Assembly: GCA_002354805.1 (NCBI GenBank)
Contig: DEMH01000009.1
Coordinates: 558,001-622,000 of the forward strand
Direction: 5' to 3'
Source: Gammaproteobacteria bacterium UBA2675
GTDB taxonomy: Bacteria; Pseudomonadota; Gammaproteobacteria; Pseudomonadales; Pseudohongiellaceae
Length of the DNA stretch: 64,000 nucleotides
Shown here: one piece after another, positions 62,337 to 64,000 of the stretch
Position numbering within the stretch: position 1 is the stretch's first letter
Layout of the letters: every line of letters starts with the position of its first letter
Notes under the pieces: model-generated
Database searches by the model: none
The model's input: the letters and a program-made list of their open reading frames with translations, nothing else
What the model was told of the DNA's origin: nothing
Made by a program: the position numbers and the translations under genes

Positions 62337-62906
62337 ATGGGACGCAGCGATTGTCGGAAATCCTTAAATTTGCCCATTTCCTCAGCTGGATTCACCATTA
62401 TAGAGGCAGTCGTCGCCATCGCGTTTATCGGCATCATTGCAGCGTTCGCCATGTCCCGAATCCTCCGCTCCGATACCTACAACGCTATAATTGTGCGTGA
62501 TCAGGTTATCTCCCTGTCGCGCTCTGCACAGCAACGCTCAATTGGCCGATCAGAAGTTGTCCTGACACTGAGCCCGGCTGGCAATAATCTCGATATTCAG
62601 ATAGAAGATGAGGATGGCGTGATTCAACGCGCTACTCTTGATCTCAGAGGTGTTACTCTGACGGCGGATGTCAATGAGCTTGATAGCTGTACGAGCACCC
62701 CGGGCGCCGATGCTTTGACAACTTCCAATGATCTGGTGCTTGAATTTGATGAGCTTGGTGATCTACTGGAAGGGGGGGTGACTGGAACGGCAGGATACCC
62801 GGCAACTGTCACATCTGGAGCAAGACTTTGCATCAATGGCGATCCTGCCAGATCAGTATGCTGGTCAGCATCCGGTTATGCTTACGCTGGAGACTGTGTT
62901 GACTAA
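62337..62906 (+). CDS. mshC: MSHA minor pilin MshC
   Basis: A 189-residue minor pilin. ATG 62337 (MGRSDCRKS) has GGAGA 6 bp upstream; an in-frame TTG 18 bp earlier is less likely. The leader ends at SAG and the helix is FTIIEAVVAIAFIGIIAAFA. The C-terminal part has four Cys (in LDSCTST, ARLCING, SVCWSA, GDCVD), suggesting two disulfides. GspH/MshC-like by position after the major pilin. Confidence 0.85.
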   Translation: MGRSDCRKSLNLPISSAGFTIIEAVVAIAFIGIIAAFAMSRILRSDTYNAIIVRDQVISLSRSAQQRSIGRSEVVLTLSPAGNNLDIQIEDEDGVIQRATLDLRGVTLTADVNELDSCTSTPGADALTTSNDLVLEFDELGDLLEGGVTGTAGYPATVTSGARLCINGDPARSVCWSASGYAYAGDCVD

Positions 62907-63507
62907 CAGACGACTACCAAGCCGGCAGCGCGGCGTTACATTGATCGAGCTGATAGCAGTTATTGTAATTCTGGGTGTGGCGCTAATTGGCGTCACAACA
63001 GCCGTGTCTTCGGCGGTTTCGCGCAGTTCGGATGTGCTTCTGGAGACTCGTGCCCTGGCGCTGGCCCAGAGCTACCTCGACGAAATCCTTTCACGGCGCT
63101 TTGATGAGCGCTCTGCACCTCGAGGCATTCCGCCGTGTCGGACTAATTGTACCGATCCTGGTGATCCGCACGATTGTGTTGATCCTGGTGATTTCGGCCC
63201 GGACGGGGGAGAGTCAGGCCGCGCGGACTACGACGATGTAGATGACTACCATTGCCTCGACGAAGGGTTCGGACAAGCAGGCCCGTTGCAGGATGCAGAA
63301 GGGAATGAGCGCGAAGGTTATGAAAACTTCCGGGTTCAGGTGTTTGTACGCTACCTGGAGCTAGGCGCTGGGGGGGCAGAGGAAAATCTTGCGAGCGAAC
63401 CGAACGATTTGACAGACGAACGAGATGCCAAGCTGATCACTGTTACGGTCAGCCATGTAGAAAGACCGGATGGCTGGCAGTTCAGTGTGTATAAGGCTAA
63501 TTTTTAA
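62878..63507 (+). CDS. mshD: MSHA minor pilin MshD
   Basis: A 209-residue minor pilin. I take ATG 62878 (MLTLETVLTN), overlapping mshC by 29 bp; GTG/TTG at 62896-62901 are alternatives and an earlier ATG at 62836 would give an unusually long leader. The leader ends at RQRG, then VTLIELIAVIVILGVALIGV. The GspI/MshD-type acidic loop FGPDGGESGRADYDDVDDYHC is typical of MshD (the loop contains GPDGGES and DDVDDY); an extra Cys- and Asp-rich insert precedes it. Confidence 0.85.
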   Translation: MLTLETVLTNRRLPSRQRGVTLIELIAVIVILGVALIGVTTAVSSAVSRSSDVLLETRALALAQSYLDEILSRRFDERSAPRGIPPCRTNCTDPGDPHDCVDPGDFGPDGGESGRADYDDVDDYHCLDEGFGQAGPLQDAEGNEREGYENFRVQVFVRYLELGAGGAEENLASEPNDLTDERDAKLITVTVSHVERPDGWQFSVYKANF

Positions 63508-63508
63508 T

Positions 63509-64000
63509 ATGAGACAGCGATCGACCATTAGACCGTCCCGCTTGGGACAGCGTGGGTTCACGATCATAGAGATTGTGATTACGCTGCTAGTCTCTTCCAT
63601 TCTGGCGATTGGTATCGTGGGTTATATCGGAGATGCAGTTGAAGGATTTGCTGCCTCCAGTAATCGCAACAAGTTGGCAACATCGGGCCGAAATGTTGTT
63701 GATCGCATCGCACTGGAGCTTCATAACGCCGTCCCTAACAGCATTCGGGTTTCGACCGCACAGGGCACCGGTGACCAGTGCCTCGAGTTTATCCCGTTTA
63801 TTGGTGCTTCGAACTACAGAGATGCGCCGTTCACAGGTGGCGGTGGCACCGACTTTGAAGCAATTGACTTTAACCCGGTGCTGACGCTGGCATCACCAGC
63901 CGACAGACATGCCGTCATTTACCCAATCAATATCCAGGATCTCTACGACGGAGGCTCTCCCGGACCTCGCGCACTGATTGATGAAATTGAGGATACTGGT
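63509..64000 (+). CDS. mshO: MSHA minor pilin MshO, N-terminal part (runs off the right edge)
   Basis: The first 164 codons of a minor pilin. A basic leader ending LGQRG is followed by FTIIEIVITLLVSSILAIGI and the MshO/PilW-like VVDRIALELHNAVPNSIRVS and CLEFIPFIGASNYRDAPF segments. It begins 1 bp after mshD. mshP and mshQ would be expected beyond the edge. Confidence 0.85.
   Translation, partial: MRQRSTIRPSRLGQRGFTIIEIVITLLVSSILAIGIVGYIGDAVEGFAASSNRNKLATSGRNVVDRIALELHNAVPNSIRVSTAQGTGDQCLEFIPFIGASNYRDAPFTGGGGTDFEAIDFNPVLTLASPADRHAVIYPINIQDLYDGGSPGPRALIDEIEDTG

Overview
The window looks like chromosomal DNA of a free-living, probably marine or aquatic gammaproteobacterium. The support is a near-complete MSHA-type pilus cluster, gene neighbourhoods that match Pseudomonas, Escherichia and Vibrio block by block, a cofactor-type HemB of the Pseudomonas kind, and dense operons with ATGA/GTGA start-stop overlaps. 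I cannot name the genus with confidence; nothing looks like plasmid, prophage, IS or CRISPR DNA. Gene identities rest on reading motifs and neighbourhoods, not on database searches.

Layout. 1-0.7 kb: the start of lysA behind the small lipoprotein gene lptM. 1-9.1 kb: a translationally coupled three-gene operon of a NarL/LuxR-type response regulator, a giant 1874-residue protein joining a GMC oxidoreductase, an alpha/beta hydrolase and a PhoD-like phosphoesterase, and a membrane hybrid histidine kinase. A perfect 16-bp palindrome lies upstream. This is the most unusual system in the window. 9.2-19 kb: a housekeeping block (argH; hemC-hemD-hemX and a HemY reduced to its membrane segment; ubiD; rho; trxA; hemB), with a 144-bp imperfect palindrome between ubiD and rho. 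19-28 kb: a TVP38/TMEM64-flavoprotein fusion, a FliL-like periplasmic protein, an MscS channel, dsbB, gshA, pckA, hslR and yrfG.

28-33 kb: a TonB-dependent receptor, a secreted metallo-beta-lactamase-fold hydrolase, then a 186-bp tandem repeat that carries mirrored copies of the 3' end of the adjacent tRNA-Phe. 33-40 kb: yggX, mutY, an AsmA protein, a DUF4168 protein and a sensor kinase/sigma-54 activator pair whose activator has a changed GAFTGA loop. 40-50 kb: hisBHAF, then the gpmI-envC-ctpA-yibQ operon and the opposed yibN-secB, and trmL.

50.5-64 kb: the MSHA pilus cluster, all on the plus strand: mshI, a PilN-like gene, mshJ, K, L, M, N, E, G, F, one major-pilin-like gene, mshC, D and the start of mshO. 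Together they encode the inner-membrane alignment complex (I/N/J/K), the secretin (L) with its ATPase partner (M) and TPR protein (N), the extension ATPase with a c-di-GMP-binding type N-terminus (E), the platform protein (G), and major and minor pilins. The cluster continues past the right edge.
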